A program made the position numbers and the translations under genes. The notes beneath the pieces are model-generated. The model was not told the origin of the DNA and did no database searches. It was given only the letters and a program-made list of their open reading frames with translations. From assembly GCA_903839085.1 (NCBI GenBank), contig CAIMBE010000076.1:1-64000 (forward strand): DNA of 64,000 nucleotides, given 5' to 3'. The number at the start of each line of letters is the position of its first letter. Position 1 is the stretch's first letter. This DNA comes from an uncultured beta proteobacterium (GTDB lineage Bacteria; Pseudomonadota; Gammaproteobacteria; Burkholderiales; Burkholderiaceae_C). Shown piece after piece: positions 34,798-42,839 of the stretch.

Positions 34798-35997
34798 TTG
34801 CCAACGTACACCCGCGCGTCTGTAAGCGAGTCGGTCGACCCTTTCAGGCTGGCCGTTTCCGACCAGACACTCGCCGAGCTTCGGTCACGGCTGGCCAACA
34901 CACGCTGGCCGGAGTGCGAAACCGTGGCCGACTGGAGCCAGGGCGTGCCGCTGGACCGGATCAAGGCACTCTGCGATTACTGGGCGCGTGACTATGACTG
35001 GCGACGCCTTGAGGCGCGGCTGAACGGGCTTGGCCAGTACCACACCCGGATCGACGGTTTGCGCATCCATTTTCTCCACATCCGCTCAACCAAACCCGAT
35101 GCCGCGCCGCTTGTCCTGACGCACGGCTGGCCCGGCTCGGTGGTCGAGTTCCTCGACGTGATCGGTCCGTTGACCGACCCTGCCGCCCATGGCGGCGACG
35201 CTGCAGATGCCTTCCACCTCGTGATTCCGTCGCTGCCCGGCTTCGGTTTTTCGGACAAACCCACCAGTACTGGTTGGGGCGTCGAACGCATCGCCGCCGC
35301 CTGGATCGACCTGATGAAGCGACTGGGCTATCAGCGCTACTTTGCGCAGGGCGGCGATTGGGGTGCCGCCGTGACCACCGCCATCGGCATGCTGGCCCCG
35401 CCGCAATGCGCTGGCGTCCATCTCAACATGCCGCTGGTCTATCCGGGCAGGGAAGATTTTGCGCAACTCACCGAGGCCGAGCAGTCCTCGGTTGCGGCGA
35501 TGAAGTTCTATAGAGACAGCGATTCGGGCTACGCGAAACAGCAGCGCACCCGGCCGCAGACCCTCAGCTATGGTCTGACCGACTCCCCCGCCGCGCAGGC
35601 GGCCTGGATCTACGAGAAGTTCCATGCCTGGACCGACAACCGCGGCGAGCCCGAGGACGCCCTGAGCCGCGATGCCATGCTCGACAACATCATGCTGTAC
35701 TGGCTGAGCGCGAGCGCCGCCTCATCGGCCCGGCTGTATTGGGAGAGCCTGGCATTCTTCAAGACCCAGCCGCTCGCCCTTCCGGTTGGCGTGACGATCT
35801 ACCCCAAGGAATTTTCCCGACCGTCGCAGCGTTGGGCAAAGCGCCACTTTGCCAATATCGTCCACTGGAGCGAGGTCGACAAAGGCGGGCATTTCGCGGC
35901 CTTCGAGCAGCCCGAAATCTTCGTTGCGGAACTGCGAGACTGCTTTCGAAAGATGCGGCTCCAAACCTTGCGACCTGCGACCCCGAAGCCAACATAG
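34798..35997 (+). CDS. Epoxide hydrolase (EHN plus alpha/beta hydrolase)
   Basis: The protein has 399 residues starting at TTG 34798 after AAGGAG. Residues ~15-120 form the EHN domain (VSDQTLAELRSRLANTRWPE). The hydrolase core has the HGWPGS oxyanion motif, nucleophile Asp in AQGGDWGAAVTTAI, and late His in KGGHFAAFEQPE. It is microsomal-epoxide-hydrolase-like. It is divergent from bcrC and shares its control region, so it may be induced with aromatic catabolism. The substrate is unknown; an aryl or alicyclic epoxide is a guess. Confidence 0.88.
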   Translation: MPTYTRASVSESVDPFRLAVSDQTLAELRSRLANTRWPECETVADWSQGVPLDRIKALCDYWARDYDWRRLEARLNGLGQYHTRIDGLRIHFLHIRSTKPDAAPLVLTHGWPGSVVEFLDVIGPLTDPAAHGGDAADAFHLVIPSLPGFGFSDKPTSTGWGVERIAAAWIDLMKRLGYQRYFAQGGDWGAAVTTAIGMLAPPQCAGVHLNMPLVYPGREDFAQLTEAEQSSVAAMKFYRDSDSGYAKQQRTRPQTLSYGLTDSPAAQAAWIYEKFHAWTDNRGEPEDALSRDAMLDNIMLYWLSASAASSARLYWESLAFFKTQPLALPVGVTIYPKEFSRPSQRWAKRHFANIVHWSEVDKGGHFAAFEQPEIFVAELRDCFRKMRLQTLRPATPKPT

Positions 35998-36006
35998 GAA
36001 ACGCCA

Positions 36007-36906
36007 ATGAACGATGTGCGAAAGGTGCTGGAGGCCCGCTGTCCCGGGCTTTACGCCAGGATCGAAGTGATGCTGGTCGAGGCGGAGGCACGCTATAACC
36101 ATCAGAGCGGCCAGGCGCCTTCGGAATTCCTCCTCGAACACACCAGGCGCACGGCCGCCATTGCCCGCAAGATTGCCGCCATGGAAGGGGTCGATGCATT
36201 CCTTCCGACGCTGGTGGCGCTCTACCATGATGCCGGCAAGTTTCATGAGGGCGCCTACCATCAGGACCGCATCCCGGAAGAGGAGCATGCGGCGCTGCTG
36301 GCGCAGAAGATGCTCACCGAGTCCGGCCTGGAACGCGGCGCTATCGAGACGGTGCTCGAATCGCTGCGCGCCCTCTACGACGAGCGCCTGCCGTGCATCG
36401 GTGCGGCCCGCATCGTGCAGGATGCGGACCGGCTCGAAAAGCTCGGGGCGCTGGGCGTGGGGGCCTTCTTTACCAAGGCGGCCCTGCGCGGACGCGGCCT
36501 GGTCGATGCGCTGGTGCAGACACTGAGCCGGGAACTCACCTACGCCCGCTCGGCTCCGCGATCGATGTTTACCGCCTCAGGAAGAAAACTCGCCATGGAG
36601 CAGGGGCCAAGGACGATTGCATTTTTTGACCATCTTCTGGAGCAGCTCGAAAGCTGGGGAATCGCCACGTTCGAACGCCACACCATCGTTCTGGACGAGG
36701 ACTTTCGCACCCGTGACGGCGCGGTCGTGCGGGGCATGGAAGTGAGCATCGCGATGCTGCGCGCCTGCCCCGACTGCGAGGGCCCGCTGGCGCTGACGCA
36801 CTGGCGCGAGCAGGGCGTCAAGTGCGAGCGCTTCACGGCCCGCTTCCAGTGCGCTCACTGCAGCCACGCCAGCGAAACCTCGCTCTGCCTGCCGCTTCTG
36901 GCCTGA
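36007..36906 (+). CDS. HD-domain phosphohydrolase-like protein with C-terminal zinc-ribbon
   Basis: The protein has 299 residues. HD metal-binding features are LLEHTRRTAAIARKIAAMEG, LVALYHDAGKFHEG, then EEEHAALLA and VQDADRLEKLGALG. The C-terminal ~60 residues carry CPDC...CAHC pairs, a likely zinc ribbon. It follows the epoxide hydrolase after 9 bp and is convergent with the aminobenzoyl-CoA operon. Substrate unknown; the HD fold suggests hydrolysis of a small phosphorylated compound or nucleotide. The HD plus zinc-ribbon pairing is uncommon to my knowledge. Confidence 0.75.
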   Translation: MNDVRKVLEARCPGLYARIEVMLVEAEARYNHQSGQAPSEFLLEHTRRTAAIARKIAAMEGVDAFLPTLVALYHDAGKFHEGAYHQDRIPEEEHAALLAQKMLTESGLERGAIETVLESLRALYDERLPCIGAARIVQDADRLEKLGALGVGAFFTKAALRGRGLVDALVQTLSRELTYARSAPRSMFTASGRKLAMEQGPRTIAFFDHLLEQLESWGIATFERHTIVLDEDFRTRDGAVVRGMEVSIAMLRACPDCEGPLALTHWREQGVKCERFTARFQCAHCSHASETSLCLPLLA

Positions 36907-36917
36907 TTCATCAGGCC
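36900..36917. terminator. Hairpin between convergent genes
   Basis: GGCCTGA-TTCA-TCAGGCC is a perfect 7-bp stem with a 4-nt loop lying across the HD-gene stop and before the RidA stop. There is no T-run, so factor-independent termination is uncertain. Confidence 0.4.
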
Positions 36918-36926
36918 AACCGAAGC

Positions 36927-37325
36927 TCAGTCCGCGATGACGGCCGTGACTTCGATCTCGACCTTGGCTTCGTCTTCGATCAGGTCTGCGATCTGGACGG
37001 CGCTCATTGCCGGGTAGTTGCGGCCCATGACCTCGCGATAGACAGCGCCGATCTCCTTCAAACGAGCGACGTATTCCTTCTTGTCCCTGAGGTACCAGGT
37101 CATGCGCACGACGTGCTCCGGGCCGCCGCCGGCCACGCCCACGACAGCAACGCAATTGATCAGCGCCTGCTTGATCTGCGCGACCAGATCGGCCGACTCG
37201 AACTTGCACTGCGGGTTCCAGCCGATCTGGCCGCCGACGAAGACCTGGCGCCCGCGCGCCTCGATGCCGTTGGCGTATCCCCTGGGGGCGAGCCAGCCTT
37301 CGGGTTGAAGGGTCTTGTGTGTCAT
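36927..37325 (-). CDS. RidA/YjgF/Rid family protein
   Basis: The protein has 132 residues from ATG 37325, which overlaps the thioesterase stop by 4 bp (ATGA). Rid-fold features are YANGIEARGRQVFVGGQIGWN and RMTWYLRDKKEYVARL, with EIEVTAVI at the end. Rid proteins hydrolyse enamines or imines. In an operon with an aminobenzoyl-CoA-type monooxygenase, a role in releasing ammonia from an enamine intermediate is attractive. It lacks an obvious family-typical Arg in the usual RidA position, so activity needs a check. Confidence 0.85.
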   Translation of the reverse strand: MTHKTLQPEGWLAPRGYANGIEARGRQVFVGGQIGWNPQCKFESADLVAQIKQALINCVAVVGVAGGGPEHVVRMTWYLRDKKEYVARLKEIGAVYREVMGRNYPAMSAVQIADLIEDEAKVEIEVTAVIAD

Positions 37326-37786
37326 AAGCTCTCCATGAAGCGGTGAATGGCCGCGCGGATATCGTCCGGCCACGGGGTTGAACGGTGCGTCTCTAGTGAT
37401 GTGGCGACGATGCGCTGGCGCGCGCACCAGCGCAGTGTCCCGTCCGGGCCAACAATCCGGTGCTGCAGCAGCAGCGCCGACTTTCCGATGTGTTCAACGC
37501 TCAGATGAAACGCCAGTTTTTCGCCAAAGCGCGAGGGCACCAAGAAGATGCTGTCCAGGTGTGCGGTGGGGCACCCCATGCGGCGCTCCATGTGGTAAGT
37601 ATCCCAAGGTGCGCCCAGATGCGAAAACCAGTCTTCGACCACGCCATTGAGCATGACGAAGTAGTTTGGATAGAACACGATTCCCGCCGGGTCGCAATCG
37701 GAAAATCGTACCCGGTATTCGCAAACGAACTCTGCTCCCGGCTTCAGGGGCGCCTCATACCATGCGTCGGCTGGAGGGGAACTCAT
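37322..37786 (-). CDS. Hot-dog acyl-CoA thioesterase (4-hydroxybenzoyl-CoA thioesterase type)
   Basis: The protein has 154 residues. The signature [20 protein letters not shown] contains the Asp typical of the 4HBT catalytic site. [15 protein letters not shown] follows. It overlaps both neighbours by 4 bp, so it is translationally coupled to the acyl-CoA dehydrogenase and RidA genes. It probably hydrolyses an aryl- or ring-cleaved-CoA intermediate, or rescues CoA; in a salicylyl-CoA/gentisate route it would be gentisyl-CoA thioesterase. Confidence 0.88.
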   Translation of the reverse strand: MSSPPADAWYEAPLKPGAEFVCEYRVRFSDCDPAGIVFYPNYFVMLNGVVEDWFSHLGAPWDTYHMERRMGCPTAHLDSIFLVPSRFGEKLAFHLSVEHIGKSALLLQHRIVGPDGTLRWCARQRIVATSLETHRSTPWPDDIRAAIHRFMESL

Positions 37787-38940
37787 GCTGCCTGCTTCAG
37801 CAGGTCGCGACCGACGATCAGCTTTTGCACTTCGGTCGCGCCTTCGTAGATGCGCAGGGCACGAATCTCGCGGTAAAGAGATTCGACCTTGCTGCCGACG
37901 CGCACGCCCTGTCCGCCATGCATCTGCACGGCGGCGTCGATCACGCGCTGGGCATTTTCGGTGGCGGTCATTTTGGCCATTGCCGCCTCGCGCGTCGTGG
38001 GAAGCTTCTGCACGTCGCGCCGCCAGGCGGCGCGGGCAACCAGCAGTGCAGCGGCGTCAATGTCGGTGGCCATCTCGCCCAGCCTGGACTGGGTGATCTG
38101 AAAGTCGGCCAGGGTCTGGCCGAACATCGGACGCAGGCGCACGTGGCCTAGCGCCTCGTCGAGCGCGCGCCGCGCAAAACCCAGCGCCGCCGCGGCCACC
38201 GAGGAGCGAAAGATGTCGAGCGTGCGCATCGCCACCTTGAAGCCCTCGCCCGGCGCGCCGAGCCGATTGGCCAGCGGCACTTTCATTCCCGTGAACTTGA
38301 GTCGTGCCAGCGGATGCGGTGCGATCACCTCAAGCCGCTCGGCGACCTCGAAGCCCGGCATGTCCGGCGTCACCACGAAGGCCGTGATACCGCGCGTGCC
38401 CGGCGCCTCGCCGGTGCGCGCAAAGAGGGTGTACACGTCCGCAATGCCGCCGTTGGAAATCCAGGTCTTCTCGCCATCGATGACGTAATGATCACCCTGC
38501 AGGCGCGCGCTGCATGACATGGCGCCGACGTCGGAGCCGGCGAGTGGCTCGGTCAGAGCGAAGGCCGCGATCCACTCGCCGGCCGCCACCCTGGGCAAGA
38601 CCTGCTGGCGAATTTCGTCCGACCCGGCCAGCGTGATGGCGCCAGTGCCCAGACCCTGCATGGCGAAGGCAAAGTCGGCCAGGCCATCGTGGTAGGCCAG
38701 CACCTCGCGCGCCAGGCACAGCGAGCGCGAGTCAAGCGCCGGCAGGGCGCCACCGAACCGGGCCGGTACGCAGTAGCGCAGGAAGCCGGCGGCGCCGAGC
38801 TCACGCACCAGGCGGCGGCAGGCCTGGTCGGTGTCGTGGTGGTCGATCGGCGCGCACTGCCCGGTCCAGTCAAGCAGGGCATCCGACAGTTGACGATGCT
38901 CTGGCGCGTAGAAGGGCAGGTCGAGAAAGGAGCGGTCCAT
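37783..38940 (-). CDS. Acyl-CoA dehydrogenase
   Basis: The protein has 385 residues from ATG 38940 ([18 protein letters not shown]), after GAGGAGGC; the track start is five codons upstream. Family features are [53 protein letters not shown] and the C-terminal [16 protein letters not shown] with the catalytic Glu. It is FAD-dependent. Beta-oxidation-like steps after ring attack of 2-aminobenzoyl-CoA use such an enzyme. Confidence 0.9.
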   Translation of the reverse strand: MDRSFLDLPFYAPEHRQLSDALLDWTGQCAPIDHHDTDQACRRLVRELGAAGFLRYCVPARFGGALPALDSRSLCLAREVLAYHDGLADFAFAMQGLGTGAITLAGSDEIRQQVLPRVAAGEWIAAFALTEPLAGSDVGAMSCSARLQGDHYVIDGEKTWISNGGIADVYTLFARTGEAPGTRGITAFVVTPDMPGFEVAERLEVIAPHPLARLKFTGMKVPLANRLGAPGEGFKVAMRTLDIFRSSVAAAALGFARRALDEALGHVRLRPMFGQTLADFQITQSRLGEMATDIDAAALLVARAAWRRDVQKLPTTREAAMAKMTATENAQRVIDAAVQMHGGQGVRVGSKVESLYREIRALRIYEGATEVQKLIVGRDLLKQAA

Positions 38941-38951
38941 GGCGTGCCTCC

Positions 38952-39797
38952 TCAATCGCCCATGAAGGCCGGCTTTTTCTTGGCGGCGAAGGCCTCGAAG
39001 GCGCGCCGGAAGTCGCCCGTCATCATGCAGATGGCCTGCGCCTGGGCTTCGGACTCAATCATCTCCTCGATGCCCATCGCCCATTCCTGGTTGATCATGG
39101 TCTTGGTGACGGTATGCGCAAACCAGGGGCCGTCGGCCAGGCTGCGCGCCAGCTCGCGCGCCTTGACCAGCAACTGGTCAGGGCTGTGCAGGCTGTTGAA
39201 AAAGCCCCAGCTGGCACCTTCTTCGGCGCTCATGACGCGGCCGGTCATCAGCAATTCGTTGGCGCGGCCCTGCCCGATCATGCGCGGCAGCAGGCCGCAG
39301 GCGCCCATGTCGGCGCCAGCCAGGCCGACGCGGGTGAACAGAAAGGCGGTCTTGGCGCTGGGCGTGCCGAGGCGGAAGTCCGAAGCCAGCGCCAGCATGG
39401 CGCCGGCGCCGGCGCAGAAGCCGTCGATGGCGGCGATGATCGGCTGCGGTGCGCGACGCATCGCCTTCACCAGATCCCCCGTCATGCGCGTGAATTCCAG
39501 CAGTTGGGGCATGCTCATCCGCGTCAAGGGCTCGATGATCTCGAAGACGTCCCCGCCGGAACAGAAATTGCCACCCTCGCCGCTGAACACGATCGCTCGC
39601 ACGTCGCTGGCGTACTGGAGGCTGCGGAACAGATCGCGCAACTCCGCATAGGACTCGAAGGTCAGCGGATTCTTCTTGTCCGGCCGATCGAGGATGATCG
39701 TGGCAACCCGGCCATCATCATCGCACGACCACTTGAAATGGCGTGCCGGGTAGTCCTTGAATGGTCGCTTGTTGTCTTGCATGGAAAGCTCTGACAC
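38952..39797 (-). CDS. Enoyl-CoA hydratase/isomerase family protein
   Basis: The protein has 281 residues. Crotonase motifs are [17 protein letters not shown] and [18 protein letters not shown], with [20 protein letters not shown] following. The N-terminal [20 protein letters not shown] extension and general pattern match crotonases next to 2-aminobenzoyl-CoA or benzoyl-CoA genes. It lies between the monooxygenase/reductase and acyl-CoA dehydrogenase genes on one strand. Confidence 0.88.
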   Translation of the reverse strand: MSELSMQDNKRPFKDYPARHFKWSCDDDGRVATIILDRPDKKNPLTFESYAELRDLFRSLQYASDVRAIVFSGEGGNFCSGGDVFEIIEPLTRMSMPQLLEFTRMTGDLVKAMRRAPQPIIAAIDGFCAGAGAMLALASDFRLGTPSAKTAFLFTRVGLAGADMGACGLLPRMIGQGRANELLMTGRVMSAEEGASWGFFNSLHSPDQLLVKARELARSLADGPWFAHTVTKTMINQEWAMGIEEMIESEAQAQAICMMTGDFRRAFEAFAAKKKPAFMGD

Positions 39798-39875
39798 GGT
39801 GTCTCCTTCTTTGTCGTTGGCTACATCACTTCGCCGCTGGCCAGGCGACGGCCAGATCGCGGCGCGCCCGTCCCA

Positions 39876-42182
39876 TCAGGCGTTCAGCGCCAACTGAGCC
39901 GCACGCTCCAGGTTGCGCTCGAGCTGCACCTTGCCGCCAATGTACTGTTTCGGCCAGGCGGCACCGCCGTAGCCCTGCTCGGCGGCCGCGTGCAGCGTCC
40001 AGGCCGGATCGGCCAGGTGCGGACGCGCCAGCGCGCAAAGATCGGCGCGCCCGGCGGCGACGATGGTGTTGACGTGGTCGGCCTCGAAGATGTTGCCCAC
40101 CGCGATCGTCGGCACATGCAGCTCGTTGCGGATGCGTTCCGAGAACGGCACCTGGAACATGCGGCCATAGACCGGCTGCTCTTCCTTGACGACCTGCCCG
40201 GAGGAGACGTGGATGATGTCGGCGCCCGCGTCCTGGAACAGCCGTGCCACCTGCGTGGCATCGGCCGGCGTGATGCCGCCGCTGGCCCAGTCGTGCGCTG
40301 AAATCCGCACCGACATCGGCCTCTCGGCCGGCCACACCGCGCGCATGGCATTGAACACCTCCAGCGGGAATTGGCAGCGCTTCTCCAGGCTGCCGCCATA
40401 CTCGTCGCTGCGCTGATTGGTCAGCGGCGAAATGAAGGAGGACATCAGGTAGCCGTGCGCCGCATGGAACTCGACCAGATCAAAACCGGCAGCCCCGGCG
40501 CGCCGGGTGGCGGCGACGAAGTCGGCCTTCACCCGGTCCATGTCGGCACGGGTCATCGCGCGCGGCGCTTGCGACACGCCCTTGATATAGGGCAGCGGCG
40601 ATGGGGCGATCAAGGGCCAGTTGCCGGCCTCGAGCGGCTGGTCAATGCCGTCCCAGGCCAGTTTGGTGGCGCCCTTGCGGCCCGCATGGCCGATCTGCAA
40701 GCCCATCTTGGCGCCGCTGTTGGCATGGACGAAGTCAACGATGCGCTGCCAGCCGGCCTGCTGCGCATCGTTCCAGATACCGGCACAGCCGGGCGTGATG
40801 CGGCCCTCTTGCGAGACCACCGCCATCTCGGTCATGACCAGCCCTGCGCCGCCCAGAGCGCGCGCCGTGTAGTGCTGAAAATGGAAGTCGCCGGGGAGAC
40901 CGTCGGTGGCCGAGTAGATGCACATCGGCGACACCACCACGCGGTTGGCGAGCGTCATGCTGCGCAGCTTGAAGGGCGTGAACATCGGCGGCACCGGTGG
41001 CTTGGCCGGATCATCGGGCAGGCCGGCCTGCTGCTGGAACCAGCGGTCAACGCTCTCGACGTACTTGGCGTCGCGCAGCTTCTGATTGGCATGACCGACG
41101 CGCTGGCTGCCGGTGAGCACAGCGAAGGCCAACTGCTCGGGCGCCATGTAGACGTAGCGCTCGATGTCCTCGAACCAGCTCATGCGGTTGCGCGCCGCGC
41201 TTTGCAGCTTGAGGGCCTCAATCTCGCGCTCCGCCTGGTAGCGCGCCAGGCGCTCGGGCACGCTGCCCTCGCTGCTGCTCAGCACCTTGGTCAAGGCGAT
41301 GCCGTCCTCCATCGCCAGCTTGGTGCCGGAACCGATCGAAAAGTGGGCGGTGTGCGCGGCATCGCCGATGAGCACGATGTTGTCCTTGAACCAGCGCTCA
41401 CAGAGCACGCGGTTGAACTTCAGCCAGACGGCGGAGCCGCGCAGGTGGCGCGCATTGGAAACCAGGGCGTTGCCATCGAGCAGATCGGCAAACAGGTTTT
41501 CACAAAAGGCAATCGCCTCGGCTGGTTCCTTCTGGTCGAGGCCGGCGCGGTACCAGGTCGGCTCCGGGGTCTCGATGATGAAGGTCGACATCTCATCGTT
41601 GAAGCGGTAGGCATGCAGGTTGAACCAACCCCACTCGGTCTGCCTGAAGGCGAAGGTGAAGGCGGTCTCGAACTTCTTTTTGGTGCCCAGCCAGATAAAG
41701 CGATTCGTGCGCACATCGATGCGCGGGTTGAAATGCGCCTCATGCCTGCTGCGCACGGCCGACGAGGCGCCGTCGGCGGCGACCACCAGATCGTAGTTGC
41801 GGGCGTACTCGTCAGGGTCGGTGATCTCTGTCTCCCAGACCATCTTCACGCCCAGCCCGGCGCAGCGTTTCTGGAAGATTTCCTGGAGCTTGAGTCGCGC
41901 GATGCCGCAGAAGCCGTGACCGCTGGATGTGATCTTGCGGTCCTTGAAGAAGACATCAACATCATCCCAATGGCGGAAGTTGGCTTCGATCTCATCGACC
42001 ACTTTCTCGTCGGCGGCGCGGAAACCGTCCATGGTCTTGTCGGAAAAGACGATGCCCCAGCCGAACGTGTTATCGGCCGCGTTGCGGTCGAAGGTGGTGA
42101 TGTCGTGCGCCGGGTTGGCCTGCTTCATCAGCAGAGAGAAATAGAGACCTGCGGGGCCGCCGCCAAGAACTGCAATGCGCAT
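39876..42182 (-). CDS. abmA: 2-Aminobenzoyl-CoA monooxygenase/reductase or salicylyl-CoA 5-hydroxylase (bifunctional)
   Basis: The protein has 768 residues with two domains. Residues 1-~380 are an FAD monooxygenase ([39 protein letters not shown]). Residues ~395-768 are an Old Yellow Enzyme-type reductase ([40 protein letters not shown]). This fusion is known for Azoarcus evansii 2-aminobenzoyl-CoA monooxygenase/reductase, which hydroxylates and reduces the ring of anthraniloyl-CoA. Close relatives annotated as salicylyl-CoA 5-hydroxylase cannot be excluded. The RidA gene in the operon favours a nitrogen-bearing substrate. No CoA ligase gene is present. Confidence 0.85.
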   Translation of the reverse strand: MRIAVLGGGPAGLYFSLLMKQANPAHDITTFDRNAADNTFGWGIVFSDKTMDGFRAADEKVVDEIEANFRHWDDVDVFFKDRKITSSGHGFCGIARLKLQEIFQKRCAGLGVKMVWETEITDPDEYARNYDLVVAADGASSAVRSRHEAHFNPRIDVRTNRFIWLGTKKKFETAFTFAFRQTEWGWFNLHAYRFNDEMSTFIIETPEPTWYRAGLDQKEPAEAIAFCENLFADLLDGNALVSNARHLRGSAVWLKFNRVLCERWFKDNIVLIGDAAHTAHFSIGSGTKLAMEDGIALTKVLSSSEGSVPERLARYQAEREIEALKLQSAARNRMSWFEDIERYVYMAPEQLAFAVLTGSQRVGHANQKLRDAKYVESVDRWFQQQAGLPDDPAKPPVPPMFTPFKLRSMTLANRVVVSPMCIYSATDGLPGDFHFQHYTARALGGAGLVMTEMAVVSQEGRITPGCAGIWNDAQQAGWQRIVDFVHANSGAKMGLQIGHAGRKGATKLAWDGIDQPLEAGNWPLIAPSPLPYIKGVSQAPRAMTRADMDRVKADFVAATRRAGAAGFDLVEFHAAHGYLMSSFISPLTNQRSDEYGGSLEKRCQFPLEVFNAMRAVWPAERPMSVRISAHDWASGGITPADATQVARLFQDAGADIIHVSSGQVVKEEQPVYGRMFQVPFSERIRNELHVPTIAVGNIFEADHVNTIVAAGRADLCALARPHLADPAWTLHAAAEQGYGGAAWPKQYIGGKVQLERNLERAAQLALNA

Positions 42183-42251
42183 GGTGTTCCTTCAATATTC
42201 GGGAGACTTTGCCTGTTTGTGCCGGGCACGGCGGGTCTCTACACAGTCAAC

Positions 42252-42286
42252 TACTATTTGCACATAATGTATAGACGTGAATAGTA
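42252..42286. promoter_or_regulatory. Operator-like inverted repeat before abmA
   Basis: TACTATT-21 bp-AATAGTA is a perfect 7-bp inverted repeat in the AT-rich gap between marR and abmA, enclosing TGCACATAATGTATAGAC. The AT-rich stretch ATAGTATATAGGTAAAATATAAAG continues past it. It is a plausible target of the adjacent MarR protein. Confidence 0.45.
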
Positions 42287-42322
42287 TATAGGTAAAATAT
42301 AAAGTTCACAGCCGCGGGCTCC

Positions 42323-42832
42323 CTATGAGTTGGCCGTGATATCTTGCTTGAGTTTGCCCAGGAGACCGGTCAGCTGCTGAAGTTCCGCTGGATCCAGATC
42401 GCCAAGCAGCGAGCTGACCCACCGTTCATGCTGAACGGCCATTTTCCGGAACAGCTTGGTCCCCTTGGGGGTCAAACTGATGGCGTAGGCGCGGCGATCA
42501 TTCGGGTCGTCGCGCCGCTGGACCAGGTCTTCCTCGATCAGGCGGTCGGTCAGCGCGGTGATGTTGCCGCAGGTCACCATCAGCAGCCTCGACAATTCCT
42601 TCATTTTCAGACCTTCCGGATAGCGGTAGAGCTGAGACATGAGGTCAAAGCGTGGCAATGTGGTGTCAAACCCGCTCCGCAGTTCCGTGCGCAAACGGAT
42701 CTCCATCAGGTGGTAACAAGCCACCAGGCGCACCCACATCCGCAGGGGCGTGTGGCCATCATCGCTCAATGCGACGGGCAGCGCGACGCCAGAGCTTGGC
42801 TGCTTGCTGGCTACTCGATCACGTTTTGTCAT
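42323..42832 (-). CDS. MarR family regulator
   Basis: The protein has 169 residues. The winged-helix core is MSQLYRYPEGLKMKELSRLL ... TALTDRLIEEDLVQRRDDPNDRRAYAISLT, with the conserved DxRR wing. It sits between bamB of the first class II cluster (upstream, 7 bp) and abmA (downstream). It may respond to an aryl-CoA or aromatic acid and control either the abm operon or the class II cluster. AbmR/BadR-type regulators of aromatic-CoA genes are in this family. Confidence 0.9.
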   Translation of the reverse strand: MTKRDRVASKQPSSGVALPVALSDDGHTPLRMWVRLVACYHLMEIRLRTELRSGFDTTLPRFDLMSQLYRYPEGLKMKELSRLLMVTCGNITALTDRLIEEDLVQRRDDPNDRRAYAISLTPKGTKLFRKMAVQHERWVSSLLGDLDPAELQQLTGLLGKLKQDITANS

Positions 42833-42839
42833 AAGTCAC

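Noticed and set aside
40371-42284. 637-residue plus-strand ORF
   Set aside because: It is antisense to the ACMR-type gene and has no recognisable motif.
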